DNA of 64,000 nt, taken from Planctomycetota bacterium (GTDB taxonomy: Bacteria > Planctomycetota > Planctomycetia > Pirellulales > Lacipirellulaceae). The notes under the pieces were generated by a model. It searched no databases. It worked only from the letters and a program-made list of their open reading frames with translations, and was not told where the DNA came from. Numbering within the stretch: the first letter of the stretch is position 1; each line of letters opens with the position of its first letter. Positions 16,952-25,363 of the stretch are shown here, piece by piece. Position numbers and translations under genes: made by a program. The stretch lies in assembly GCA_013152205.1 (NCBI GenBank), contig JAADGV010000076.1:30950-94949 (forward strand), read 5' to 3'.

Positions 16952-18061
16952 TCAACGTGTCCCAGACCCTGACTTAAGTATCGAGCGTTCTCCGCGTTCA
17001 TTGGCAAAAGTTTTCGGACGACTACCAAGAGGTTCTTCCGCACTAGCGCGCCGAATCCCTTGCGAGTCCCAGCTTTGCCTTTGTTCAGGGCTTAGGTGCA
17101 TTAACATTGCCATCAGTCGCCCCGTACCAACTTCGCCTGGTGAAGCAACCTCTGCATAACTGGCAATGTTCACGTTGTAATCCCGCACCGCATCAACAAA
17201 GGCATTTCGCCGAAGCGCTAACAACTCGAACGCTTTCAATAACCCTCGACCATCGGTATTGGGATTTCGGGTTTGACTCACCGTTTGCAACCATTGGTTG
17301 GCAGCAACCACTCCAGCAGCTTGGCTCTGAATCGCTTGGTAGTTTAAGGGGAGCAACTCGTTCAATTGACCAGCAAGCTTTGAGTGCCGCTCAGAAAAAA
17401 TTTCGTTGTAGCGAGTGCCATACGCACCACAATGCGGCATGTCGCTTGGCAAAGGCAAGCTTTCGTCGGCAGAACGCCCAAGCAGTCGTTGCAAACGATG
17501 TTGGGCAACCTTGGCAGTACGCCCAGCAACCTGTACCTGAGCCTCTAGCGATTGAAGTTCCATTTCCCACTGCGGGCTTGGCTGTCTAACACTTGCCTGG
17601 AGTGTCTTGAGGCGGACGACATCTTGTAAAGCAATGTGGTACTGCGCCACCGTTGCCGTCAGTTCCCAATACGCTTCCACGCGACGAGTCTGCTCAGCCC
17701 GCGAAGGGGCCCCTTGTACAACATCAGCAAGAGCCCAAGGCGTACCCACCAGCTTGCCTCGCAACGGCTCCTCAAGAAACGACCGCATAAGTTGCAACGG
17801 CTTCAACTGTGGAGACTCAGCGGCACCCGCCGGTAAAGCACCGTTCAAGGGCATAGCATCGTCAGCAAAGCCATGATTCTCATCAAGAGGCGGTAGAGGA
17901 GGGACTACATTGCCTTGGCCCGGGGGAGTCGTTGCGAGTGCTGCCGGTGGCGTAGTTGCTGGGGCACCCTCAGTGCCCAGGTTCCCATAACGATCACCAC
18001 CATTATTCCCCGTTAGCTGGCCCGCCAATGCGATCGCCGTAAAAAGCAGTGAGGCGTGCAT
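16952..18061 (-). CDS. Exported protein of unknown function, TolC-like helices
   Basis: A 369-residue protein that I do not recognise as a named family. The N-terminus MHASLLFTAIALAGQLTG is a signal-like stretch, followed by about 70 residues rich in Gly, Pro and Ala. The rest is mainly helical: AYWELTATVAQYHIALQDV and LQSLEAQVQVAGRTAKVAQHRL, then FELLALRRNAFVDAVRDYNVNIASYAEVA near the C-terminus. The last pattern recalls the final helix of TolC-type outer-membrane efflux proteins, but the length and beta segments do not fit a full TolC, so this is only a hint. It follows the Ser/Thr kinase gene on the same strand. Confidence 0.55.
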   Translation of the reverse strand: MHASLLFTAIALAGQLTGNNGGDRYGNLGTEGAPATTPPAALATTPPGQGNVVPPLPPLDENHGFADDAMPLNGALPAGAAESPQLKPLQLMRSFLEEPLRGKLVGTPWALADVVQGAPSRAEQTRRVEAYWELTATVAQYHIALQDVVRLKTLQASVRQPSPQWEMELQSLEAQVQVAGRTAKVAQHRLQRLLGRSADESLPLPSDMPHCGAYGTRYNEIFSERHSKLAGQLNELLPLNYQAIQSQAAGVVAANQWLQTVSQTRNPNTDGRGLLKAFELLALRRNAFVDAVRDYNVNIASYAEVASPGEVGTGRLMAMLMHLSPEQRQSWDSQGIRRASAEEPLGSRPKTFANERGERSILKSGSGTR

Positions 18062-18163
18062 CGTAGTTTCCCTTCGTTGAGTTGCCTATGTGTAACGTCT
18101 TTCCAAAATCGTTTGCACTAGCCTGCCACGAACGTACCGTCCGCGTCAAGGCAGACCAGCCGA

Positions 18164-19270
18164 TCATTCTAGCTCTTCCAGCCAAAGGCGTAGGTCGTTT
18201 TCATATTCGCTCGCAAGATCGCCAAACACGAGGGTACGTTGGAACTCGGCCAAGCCGCCAGCGCTATTATTTGCATCCTCAGCACTCCAGTAACGAAGTT
18301 CAGGGTCGGGAGCAATCAACTTCCGGCAAATGCTCATCAGCAAATCGCTATCGGCCACATCGTCTGGAAGTATCTGATCGAGCCGTTGCGGCAAAGTCCA
18401 TTTGGCTTCGAGGAACTCTCTCAAACTCTTCAGCCCAACAAACAGAGGGCGACCTGAAAGAATTTCGATCAACACATAGCCCAAACTCGCCAAATCCGAT
18501 CGCGGCGTGAACTCGTTACGCTCAAGCATCTCGGGAGCTGCATACTGGGGGGTGCAGGTACGCTGCTCGGGCATGTTGTTGAGATCGAGGGCCGAACCAA
18601 TATCAACGATCTTTGAGTTGCCCGTGCGTTTGATCATGATATTCGAGGGCTTGATGTCGCCATGCACAATCTCTTCGCGATGCAACGCAGCCAGCGCCGC
18701 TAAACATTCGCGAATAATCGCAACCGCCATGCCCGGCTGCAATCGTGGGCGAACTGGTCCCGCAGTGACAATGACATTGTTAAGGTGCCTCCAACGCCGC
18801 TGACTGACACCCTGTTCAACACGGGCCAACATGGCGGGCGTCAGCAAGCGGTCGAGATCGTACCCGTCAACCCACTCCATCTCCATGATGCGAATGCGAT
18901 GACGTTCGGTAAAGTTCTGCACATCCAACAAGTTGTCATGTTGAATTTTTGCCACCGAGCTTGCCACCTGGGCAATCCGCTCCATAGCACGATTGTAGCT
19001 CTGGTGACTAGAGAACCGCTCGGGGGAAAACACTTTCAAAGCAACAGGCAACGTAAAACCGTCCGACCCACGACGCTCGCTCAAGTACACCACGCCTTGG
19101 CCGCCAGTTCCTAGCAGACGACGAAAACGCAGATGCTCGGTCCAACCCATGTATTGGTTGTCTAGCAACTTTTCGTAACGCTCAAACAGATCGTTCGGGC
19201 AACGGTTGACCTCTTGGCCATTTAGGGTGATGGTCCGAGTTCCTGGCAGGATCGTGGTCGAAGGATTCAT
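18164..19270 (-). CDS. Eukaryotic-type Ser/Thr protein kinase
   Basis: A 368-residue cytosolic kinase. The glycine loop is LLGTGGQGVVYLSE (about 52-65), the ATP lysine K79 lies in VALKVF, and the catalytic loop reads HGDIKPSN (203-210) with Gly in place of the usual Arg. The metal motif is DIG (223-225) in place of DFG, and the activation segment ends CTPQYAAPEM. The key Lys and both Asp are kept, so activity is likely; HGD kinases lack the usual Arg-based activation-loop control. No membrane helix or C-terminal sensor domain follows. It precedes the secreted protein at 16952 by about 100 bp and may share its transcript. Confidence 0.9.
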   Translation of the reverse strand: MNPSTTILPGTRTITLNGQEVNRCPNDLFERYEKLLDNQYMGWTEHLRFRRLLGTGGQGVVYLSERRGSDGFTLPVALKVFSPERFSSHQSYNRAMERIAQVASSVAKIQHDNLLDVQNFTERHRIRIMEMEWVDGYDLDRLLTPAMLARVEQGVSQRRWRHLNNVIVTAGPVRPRLQPGMAVAIIRECLAALAALHREEIVHGDIKPSNIMIKRTGNSKIVDIGSALDLNNMPEQRTCTPQYAAPEMLERNEFTPRSDLASLGYVLIEILSGRPLFVGLKSLREFLEAKWTLPQRLDQILPDDVADSDLLMSICRKLIAPDPELRYWSAEDANNSAGGLAEFQRTLVFGDLASEYENDLRLWLEELE

Positions 19271-19659
19271 CCGGTTTTCAGGTTGTTAAGACAACAGGGA
19301 GTGGTATCTGGAATCGCTTCCCGGAGTCGTTTGAAATTGCGAGTTGGTCTTGCCTCCGGCTATCTACCTAACTCACAAAGACGAGTGAATCGAGGTGCTG
19401 GGCAATCCGTTGACAGTATGTGCAGATTTTACCCAACTCTAATTGCTTGCGTCCAGGTCGTATTCTTGGGCAAAAGTCGCCTTTTGTATTAGAACGATGC
19501 GAATCGCATACGATTGTGCTCTCGCCACAACCGTACGACACCTCAGAAACAGCTAACGTTCACAGGCCGTATTGACTAGAGTATCAAGAGTCTAGCCTGC
19601 GAATTTCTCAGCCTTTTACCACCTGCTAGCTCTTCACATCGCCGATTGGAATCCAAACG
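19271..19659. other. 389-bp divergent intergenic region
   Basis: It separates the kinase (minus) from the sulfatase (plus) and must hold both promoters. I see a CTAGA..TCTAG dyad near 19577-19596 just ahead of the sulfatase but no convincing paired -35/-10 boxes and no gene. Confidence 0.5.
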
Positions 19660-21162
19660 ATGTTACACCGGCTTTTCTTGATCATTTTCCTACTTCTAGC
19701 AACATGTAGCACCGGAGTTGCAGCAGAGCAGCCTGAGCGTCCAAATGTCATCCTGTTCATCGGCGACGATATTAGCTTCAACGATTTTGGCTGCTACGGC
19801 AACCAATCGGCTAAAACGCCGCAAATTGATGCACTGGCCCGGCACGGAATGCGTTTTACCAACGCCTTTCTCACGGCAAGCAGCTGTAGCCCAAGTCGCT
19901 GTAGTATCGTTACAGGGCGGTACCCCCACAACTTAGGCCAAGCGGCAGAACTACACGCCCCGATGGCGTGGCATTTGCCGCAGTTTCCCGCCTTACTCCG
20001 TGAGGCAGGCTATTACACGGTTCTCGCAGGAAAAGACCACATGCCGCAGCATAAAGCACCTGCGGGCGAGACGGCGCAGCAACCCTTTGAAAAGAAAGAT
20101 CGAGGACGTATCTCAACAAACAGCGGCGGGCACGCGAATTGGGTAAAACTGGTACAACGGCGCCCACGCGATCGGCCTTTCTTCTTTTGGTTTGCAGCGT
20201 TCGACGCACATCGCGATTGGGATGCCGACGATCAATGGGATCTAGAAAAGTACGGCCCCAAACATCGCCCCGAAGATGTGATTCTGCCACCATTCTTGGC
20301 CGATACCGAGTCGACTCGAAAAGACTTGGCATCGTACTACAACGAGGTGACTCGCTACGACTATTACATCGGGCAAGTGGTTGCTGAATTGCGGCAACAA
20401 AATGCCTTAGAAAATACGCTTATTTTGGTGATGGCCGACAACGGGCGGCCATTTCCTCGGGCGAAAACCCGCCTACACGACAGCGGCATGAAGACGGCCT
20501 TAGTTGCACATTGGCCAGCAGGAATAAACCCCTCGGAGCATGGCTGCGACAGCTTGGTAAGCTCCATCGACTTAGCCCCCACCATCTTAGAGCTAGCCGA
20601 GGTGAAAGTACCCAAAACAATGCAAGGCGTGAGTCTTCTGCCCTTGTTTGCCGATCCAGAAGCAACCGTGCGAGAGTATGCCTTCTCTGAACACAACTGG
20701 CACGATTACGAAGCCTATGGCAGATCGGTCCGTACGCGAGATTATCTATACATTTCGAATCGGCGCCCTCGGCTGGCATGGCAAGGGCCAGCCGACTCGG
20801 TCCGCTCTCCTTCACATCAAGATTTGCTTATCCGTCGCAACAAAGGCCAGCTAACCGCGGCACAGGCCGATGTGTTATTAACGCCACGGCCTGAAGAAGA
20901 GTTCTATGACGTAGAAAAAGACCAGTATCAACTAACAAACCAGATGGACAACTCCGATTACGCCAGCGAGATCGATCGGCTGCGCGGTGTCTTGGCACGC
21001 TGGCAAGATGCGACCGGCGATACCGTGCCAGAGCAGTTATCGATCGATAAGTTCGATCGGGAAACTGGCGAGAACTTGCTGAAACCTGGGGCTCCGTTTC
21101 GGCGCACCACTCCAGGCGAGGAACGCAATGCAGCGAGCATCAACGCCCCAGGGCCACGTTGA
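19660..21162 (+). CDS. Sulfatase, formylglycine-dependent (type I), exported
   Basis: A 500-residue sulfatase with a signal peptide (FLIIFLLLATCSTGVAA). The metal aspartates are in FIGDDISFNDFG, and the active site is C76 in SSCSPSRCSIVTGRYP, the CxPSR motif converted to formylglycine by a maturase. LVMADNGRPFPRAK carries a further metal ligand region. It would hydrolyse sulfate esters, likely of polysaccharides, in the periplasm. Planctomycetes carry many such genes. The C-terminal tail (about 470-500) is polar and unassigned. The natural substrate cannot be told from sequence. Confidence 0.92.
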   Translation: MLHRLFLIIFLLLATCSTGVAAEQPERPNVILFIGDDISFNDFGCYGNQSAKTPQIDALARHGMRFTNAFLTASSCSPSRCSIVTGRYPHNLGQAAELHAPMAWHLPQFPALLREAGYYTVLAGKDHMPQHKAPAGETAQQPFEKKDRGRISTNSGGHANWVKLVQRRPRDRPFFFWFAAFDAHRDWDADDQWDLEKYGPKHRPEDVILPPFLADTESTRKDLASYYNEVTRYDYYIGQVVAELRQQNALENTLILVMADNGRPFPRAKTRLHDSGMKTALVAHWPAGINPSEHGCDSLVSSIDLAPTILELAEVKVPKTMQGVSLLPLFADPEATVREYAFSEHNWHDYEAYGRSVRTRDYLYISNRRPRLAWQGPADSVRSPSHQDLLIRRNKGQLTAAQADVLLTPRPEEEFYDVEKDQYQLTNQMDNSDYASEIDRLRGVLARWQDATGDTVPEQLSIDKFDRETGENLLKPGAPFRRTTPGEERNAASINAPGPR

Positions 21163-21172
21163 GCGAATTGGC

Positions 21173-22147
21173 CTAAACTTCCAACATTGCCCCAGGCTCG
21201 GGAAAGCCGAGTTGCTTATCGACCCGATTGATCAAAGGTTCGCCTGCTTGATAGCGTTTCAGATTACGGCAAAGCAGGTTGGTCATATCGTCGATACGGC
21301 TAGCACGCTGTCCGCCGACGTGGGGGGTGATGATCACGTTAGGCAGATCCCAAAGCCGACTTTCTTCAGCAAGCGGTTCGACTTCGGTGACATCGACACC
21401 TGCACCCCAGAGATGCCCCGATTCGAGAACTTCGATTAAATCGTTTTCTACGACCAAGGGGCCACGCGCGACATTGATGAGCACCGCTTCAGTCGGCAGC
21501 AAACGTAGCCGTCGGGCATCGATCATGCCGCGGGTATGTTCGTTCAGCGGCGCGGCAAGGATGAGTACGTCGACGCGGGGCAGCATGTCGTCTAAAGCAT
21601 CTGCAGGCAACAGCTCATCGAGATAGTCGGGCTTGCTCTCCGGGTACCAATCCGTGGCAAGAATGGTCGTCTCGAACGGCTTCAGCACCTTAGCCAACCG
21701 ACGCCCATTGCCGCCTAGGCCAACAATGCCGATCGTAGCACCGTGTAAATCTCGCGTTGGCCGGCGGATAAATTCGTGTTTTCGTTGCGCACGGGAAAAA
21801 GTCGGCAAATCTCGCAACAACCCGGCCATCAGGGCCATGGTATGATCGGCAACTTGCCGGGCAAGCACCCCAGATGCGCTGGAGACGCGAATGTCCGAAG
21901 CAATCACGCTGGGCACCAAGCAATGATCAAGCCCCGCTGCCGAGGATTGGATCCATTGCAGATGGTCTGCCTCGACGACTTCCTCCCAGGGCACGGGAAC
22001 TTTAGCGTGTCCACAATATATGTCGGCTGTGCCGAGTTCAGCAGCAATGCGTTCTTGCCCCGCATCGACGACCTCCGCCCCAGGCCAAGCTGCTTGGATC
22101 TGTGCGAGATGAGCGGGTTCGACCGGATAGCAAAGAACGATACGCAT
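21173..22147 (-). CDS. D-2-hydroxyacid dehydrogenase, NAD(P)-dependent
   Basis: A 324-residue protein of the D-isomer-specific hydroxyacid dehydrogenase family. The Rossmann motif is GIVGLGGNGRRLAKVL with the acidic residue at the end of the next strand (ATDWYPE). The catalytic Arg is in INVARGPLVV, the Glu in GVDVTEVEPL and the His in ITPHVGGQR. It reduces 2-keto acids or oxidises hydroxyacids such as glycerate or phosphoglycerate-like substrates; the precise substrate is not predictable. It converges on the sulfatase with only 10 bp between the stops. Confidence 0.9.
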   Translation of the reverse strand: MRIVLCYPVEPAHLAQIQAAWPGAEVVDAGQERIAAELGTADIYCGHAKVPVPWEEVVEADHLQWIQSSAAGLDHCLVPSVIASDIRVSSASGVLARQVADHTMALMAGLLRDLPTFSRAQRKHEFIRRPTRDLHGATIGIVGLGGNGRRLAKVLKPFETTILATDWYPESKPDYLDELLPADALDDMLPRVDVLILAAPLNEHTRGMIDARRLRLLPTEAVLINVARGPLVVENDLIEVLESGHLWGAGVDVTEVEPLAEESRLWDLPNVIITPHVGGQRASRIDDMTNLLCRNLKRYQAGEPLINRVDKQLGFPEPGAMLEV

Positions 22148-22296
22148 AGCAAAAACAGTGGATTATAGTAGTCAGACAGGGCGATAGTTGCCACTGGAGA
22201 TTGGTTGCTATAGAATAACTACCTCAGCCAACGGTGGGAATGGTCGGTTCTGAACCACGTAGAATCTCGCCGGGGCATTTTCCCACCTAAATTGTT

Positions 22297-22312
22297 TTGA
22301 TCCATCGATCAA
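22297..22312. promoter_or_regulatory. 16-bp dyad upstream of the DoxX gene
   Basis: TTGATCCATCGATCAA is a perfect 6+4+6 dyad about 70 bp before the GTG start of the DoxX gene. A second smaller dyad, TCACCGGTGGTGA, lies at 22333-22345. Either could be an operator; neither has a known partner. Confidence 0.25.
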
Positions 22313-22381
22313 TTGTCTTCTATCAGCCTTCATCACCGGTGGTGAGGCCGAATAAAAGCAGTGACTCCGAGGTCTTGAATT

Positions 22382-23497
22382 GTGAGCAACGCACCATCGG
22401 CTATCGGCACTGGGCGAGCACTGCCTCCCGCACGGACTGCGTGGAAAGTAGTTTTTGCACTGGTCTTTCTACGGCTCTGCATCGGCTGGCACTTCTTTAG
22501 CGAAGGCTCGAAGAAGGTTGCTTACGACCAAGAGCAGCAAACCTGGACCTTGGAATTTTCCTCGGCTGGCTTCTTGAGCCAAGCCAAGGGGCCTCTGGCG
22601 GGCTTCTTTCAAAGCCAACTGCCTACGGGCCACGACTGGCAAACGCTGCTGGTTGTTCCCGAAGAATTGACGCCCGAGAGTAGCGACCAACTGGGGTCTT
22701 GGGTCGGCTCGTACGTCAAACGCCGCAAGGACGAGCTAAAGAAGGGCAAATACTCTCTGATCGAAGTGCCCGAGTATGCTCCCCACGCAAAGTGGCAAGA
22801 ACGGATTATTGACGATTGGCGGATCCTCCAAAAACGATTTGCCGACGTCAAAGGTTTGGACGCCGACCAACGCAAACAGGCCGCTTCGGTATTCGAGCGA
22901 CGGCAGCATCAGCTTGCCGACTATCTGGCCCAAGAGGCCTTAGACATCCAAGCTTGGCGTCATGAACTATGGCGACTCGAAACCACTCGTGCATTGCCCG
23001 AGGCAACTATCGTTCCGTTCCAGCAAGAGCGAATTTTGCAAAAGTCGACAGAACTGAAGGGAACTCCACGCAAGTGGGTCGGTAGCGTCAACACCTTCGA
23101 CCTGGAATTTGCCAACGACCTGCGGAGCTTGTTGACCGAAGACCAGAAAAAGACAAGCATCACCGATCGCGTTGAAAATGCACTAACCACTTCCAAGCAA
23201 AAACGGCTTACCCAGATGGACATTGCCATTACTGGTTTGATTATTGGCGTTGGCATCTGCCTGCTGGCTGGGTTCTGTACCCGGTTGGCGGCACTTGGCG
23301 GGGCTGCGTTTTTGCTTTCTGTCGTTGCCACCCAGCCACCTTGGGTGCCCGACGCGATTACTACTGTTTTCTATTACCAATTGGTTGAGTTTGCAGCACT
23401 GTTGCTGCTGTCAGCCGTCGGCGCAGGTCGCTGGGCGGGTATCGACTCAATTATCCACTGCCTATGGTCGAAGTGCTGTGGCACAAGGGCGAAATAA
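22382..23497 (+). CDS. DoxX-family membrane protein with a large insert
   Basis: A 371-residue inner-membrane protein. One hydrophobic helix lies at about 21-40 (WKVVFALVFLRLCIGWHFF), including the FLRL..GWHF pattern of DoxX proteins, and more lie at about 280-350. Between them is a hydrophilic segment of roughly 220 residues rich in Lys, Glu and Gln, which typical DoxX proteins of about 140 residues lack. DoxX-like proteins are linked to quinone redox and sulfur metabolism; the role here is unknown. The start is GTG. It lies immediately upstream of the Gfo/Idh/MocA gene, separated by 2 nt. Confidence 0.8.
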   Translation: MSNAPSAIGTGRALPPARTAWKVVFALVFLRLCIGWHFFSEGSKKVAYDQEQQTWTLEFSSAGFLSQAKGPLAGFFQSQLPTGHDWQTLLVVPEELTPESSDQLGSWVGSYVKRRKDELKKGKYSLIEVPEYAPHAKWQERIIDDWRILQKRFADVKGLDADQRKQAASVFERRQHQLADYLAQEALDIQAWRHELWRLETTRALPEATIVPFQQERILQKSTELKGTPRKWVGSVNTFDLEFANDLRSLLTEDQKKTSITDRVENALTTSKQKRLTQMDIAITGLIIGVGICLLAGFCTRLAALGGAAFLLSVVATQPPWVPDAITTVFYYQLVEFAALLLLSAVGAGRWAGIDSIIHCLWSKCCGTRAK

Positions 23498-23499
23498 TA

Positions 23500-25266
23500 A
23501 TGAATCTCACACCCGAACAAAAAGATATCGGCAAACAGAACTTTCTCGAAGCCGTTGGCACAACCCGACGCGACTTCCTCAAAGGTTCGGTACTAGGAGC
23601 CTCTGCAACTGGTGCAACCCTGGGCGCCACCTACTTTAATTACGGGAAAGTAGGCAAAGAACGGCTACGAGTCGGTATCATCGGCACCGGCGACGAAGGC
23701 GGCGTGCTGATTGGCTCGCTAAATCCTGACTATATCGACGTTGTGGCGATTGCCGACATTCGGCCCTATAGCATTCACCGTGCTTTTCATGGCGATAACT
23801 ACAGCGCTGGCACCATCAAAGCCCGCCCTGGCTTGATGAGTATTTACGACTGGAAAACCGAAAAAGAAGCCAAAGACCACGTTACCGTCTACAACGACTA
23901 CGAAGACTTAATTGCCGACAAGAATGTCGAAGCGGTTCTCGTAGTACTGCCGCTGTGGCTGCACGACGTTGCTGCGATCAAGGCGATGAAGGCTGGCAAG
24001 CATGTGCTGACCGAGAAGCTGATGGCCCATAGCGTGGCCCAATGCAAAGAGATGGCCCGCGTGTCGAAAGAGACCGGGATGATCCTCGCCACGGGACATC
24101 AACGCCATTACAGCATTCTGTACGACAACGCCGTTTCGCAAATCCAAAGTGGCTTGCTAGGCAACATCCATCATATTCGCGCTCAATGGAACCGTGGCAA
24201 TCTGCCCGGCGCCGACAGTTGGCAACCGCCGCTGCCTACGGAAATGATCAGCGAAAAAGAGTACCTCGATCTACGCCGTAAAACTCGCAAAGAGAGCGGC
24301 AAGGAAGCAGAAAATACACTGCGAGCAGAATATAAGTTACTAGAAGAGTTATTCAAATGGACAAAGATACGTGATCGCTCCACCGACTCTGAAGCCGATC
24401 TGTGGGCAAAACGGGTTGACCAAAAGCAAAAGCAGCTTGACGACATCGTGGTTGTAGCAGAAGACTACGGCTACGGAGAAAAAACGCTGGAAGACGGAAC
24501 AGGTCGTAAGCGGACCGCTCTTGAAGAATTGATTCGTTGGCGATTATGGGACCGTACCGGGGGCGGGCTGATGGCCGAGCTAGGCAGCCACCAACTCGAC
24601 GCGGCAAGCATCTTCATCAGTGCCCAACGCAAAGACCACAAAAAGGTGATGCCGCTGAGCGTGACAGGTATGGGTGGCCGGTATCTTTTCCCAGCCGACC
24701 GCGATGTGGACGATCATGTCTACACGCTGTTCGAATTCCCGGGCGAAGGCTACTACGACGACGAGGGCAAAGTTGCCGATCCGAACAAGAAAATTGCCGT
24801 TAGCTATTCTTCGATTAACGGCAACGGCTTTGGCGGCTATGGCGAAGTTGTCTTGGGAACCAAGGGCACTCTGATTCTAGAACGCGAAAAAGACGTGATG
24901 CTGTTCAAGCGTTCGGAAGTCGATACCAAAATTGCAGTTTCCGAAGGTAAAGACGGCGCTGTGATGAACTCCTATGAAACCGGTGGCGGACAAGCCGCCG
25001 TGGCTGCCGCTGCGATGCCCAAAGAGCCTAGTCGCGGCTACCGAGAAGAAATCGAGCACTGGGCCTACTGCATCAAGAACCCATCTCCAGAAAACCAACC
25101 GAAGTGTACGCCCAAGGTGGCGATGGCCGACGCGATCATTGCGTTGACGTCGAATATCGCCATGAAAGAAAATCGCCGCATCGAGTTCAAGCCCGAGTGG
25201 TTTGATATCCAAAACAACGAGACCCCAGAAGGCAAAGCTCCGCGGCTTACAAGCGAATTGGGTTAA
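23500..25266 (+). CDS. Gfo/Idh/MocA oxidoreductase with Tat signal
   Basis: A 588-residue NAD-type oxidoreductase, well above the common 350-450. The N-terminus has a twin-arginine signal, TTRRDFLKGSVLGASATGA, so it is exported folded. The Rossmann motif is RVGIIGTGDEGG, followed by KHVLTEKLMAHS with the family Glu-Lys pair. A charged, mostly helical segment of about 120 residues, rich in Lys and Glu, is inserted around residues 260-370. The start at 23500 follows the DoxX stop by 2 nt; the longer ORF begins inside that gene. Such proteins act on sugars or sugar acids; the substrate is unknown. Confidence 0.88.
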   Translation: MNLTPEQKDIGKQNFLEAVGTTRRDFLKGSVLGASATGATLGATYFNYGKVGKERLRVGIIGTGDEGGVLIGSLNPDYIDVVAIADIRPYSIHRAFHGDNYSAGTIKARPGLMSIYDWKTEKEAKDHVTVYNDYEDLIADKNVEAVLVVLPLWLHDVAAIKAMKAGKHVLTEKLMAHSVAQCKEMARVSKETGMILATGHQRHYSILYDNAVSQIQSGLLGNIHHIRAQWNRGNLPGADSWQPPLPTEMISEKEYLDLRRKTRKESGKEAENTLRAEYKLLEELFKWTKIRDRSTDSEADLWAKRVDQKQKQLDDIVVVAEDYGYGEKTLEDGTGRKRTALEELIRWRLWDRTGGGLMAELGSHQLDAASIFISAQRKDHKKVMPLSVTGMGGRYLFPADRDVDDHVYTLFEFPGEGYYDDEGKVADPNKKIAVSYSSINGNGFGGYGEVVLGTKGTLILEREKDVMLFKRSEVDTKIAVSEGKDGAVMNSYETGGGQAAVAAAAMPKEPSRGYREEIEHWAYCIKNPSPENQPKCTPKVAMADAIIALTSNIAMKENRRIEFKPEWFDIQNNETPEGKAPRLTSELG

Positions 25267-25298
25267 TCGGGAACTTTACCGCAACCAAAAAACGGTCG

Positions 25299-25320
25299 TT
25301 AGCGATGGCGGCCACGCCAT
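25299..25320. repeat. Short dispersed hairpin TTAGCGATGGCGGCCACGCCAT
   Basis: This is the second copy of the word at 2143-2165. ATGGCG-GCCA-CGCCAT forms a perfect 6-bp stem. It lies just after the Gfo/Idh/MocA stop, where two genes converge, and may act as a weak terminator. Confidence 0.65.
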
Positions 25321-25363
25321 TCCAAAATGGAAAACGGTCTCGGTTACGAAAAAGAGAAACGCC

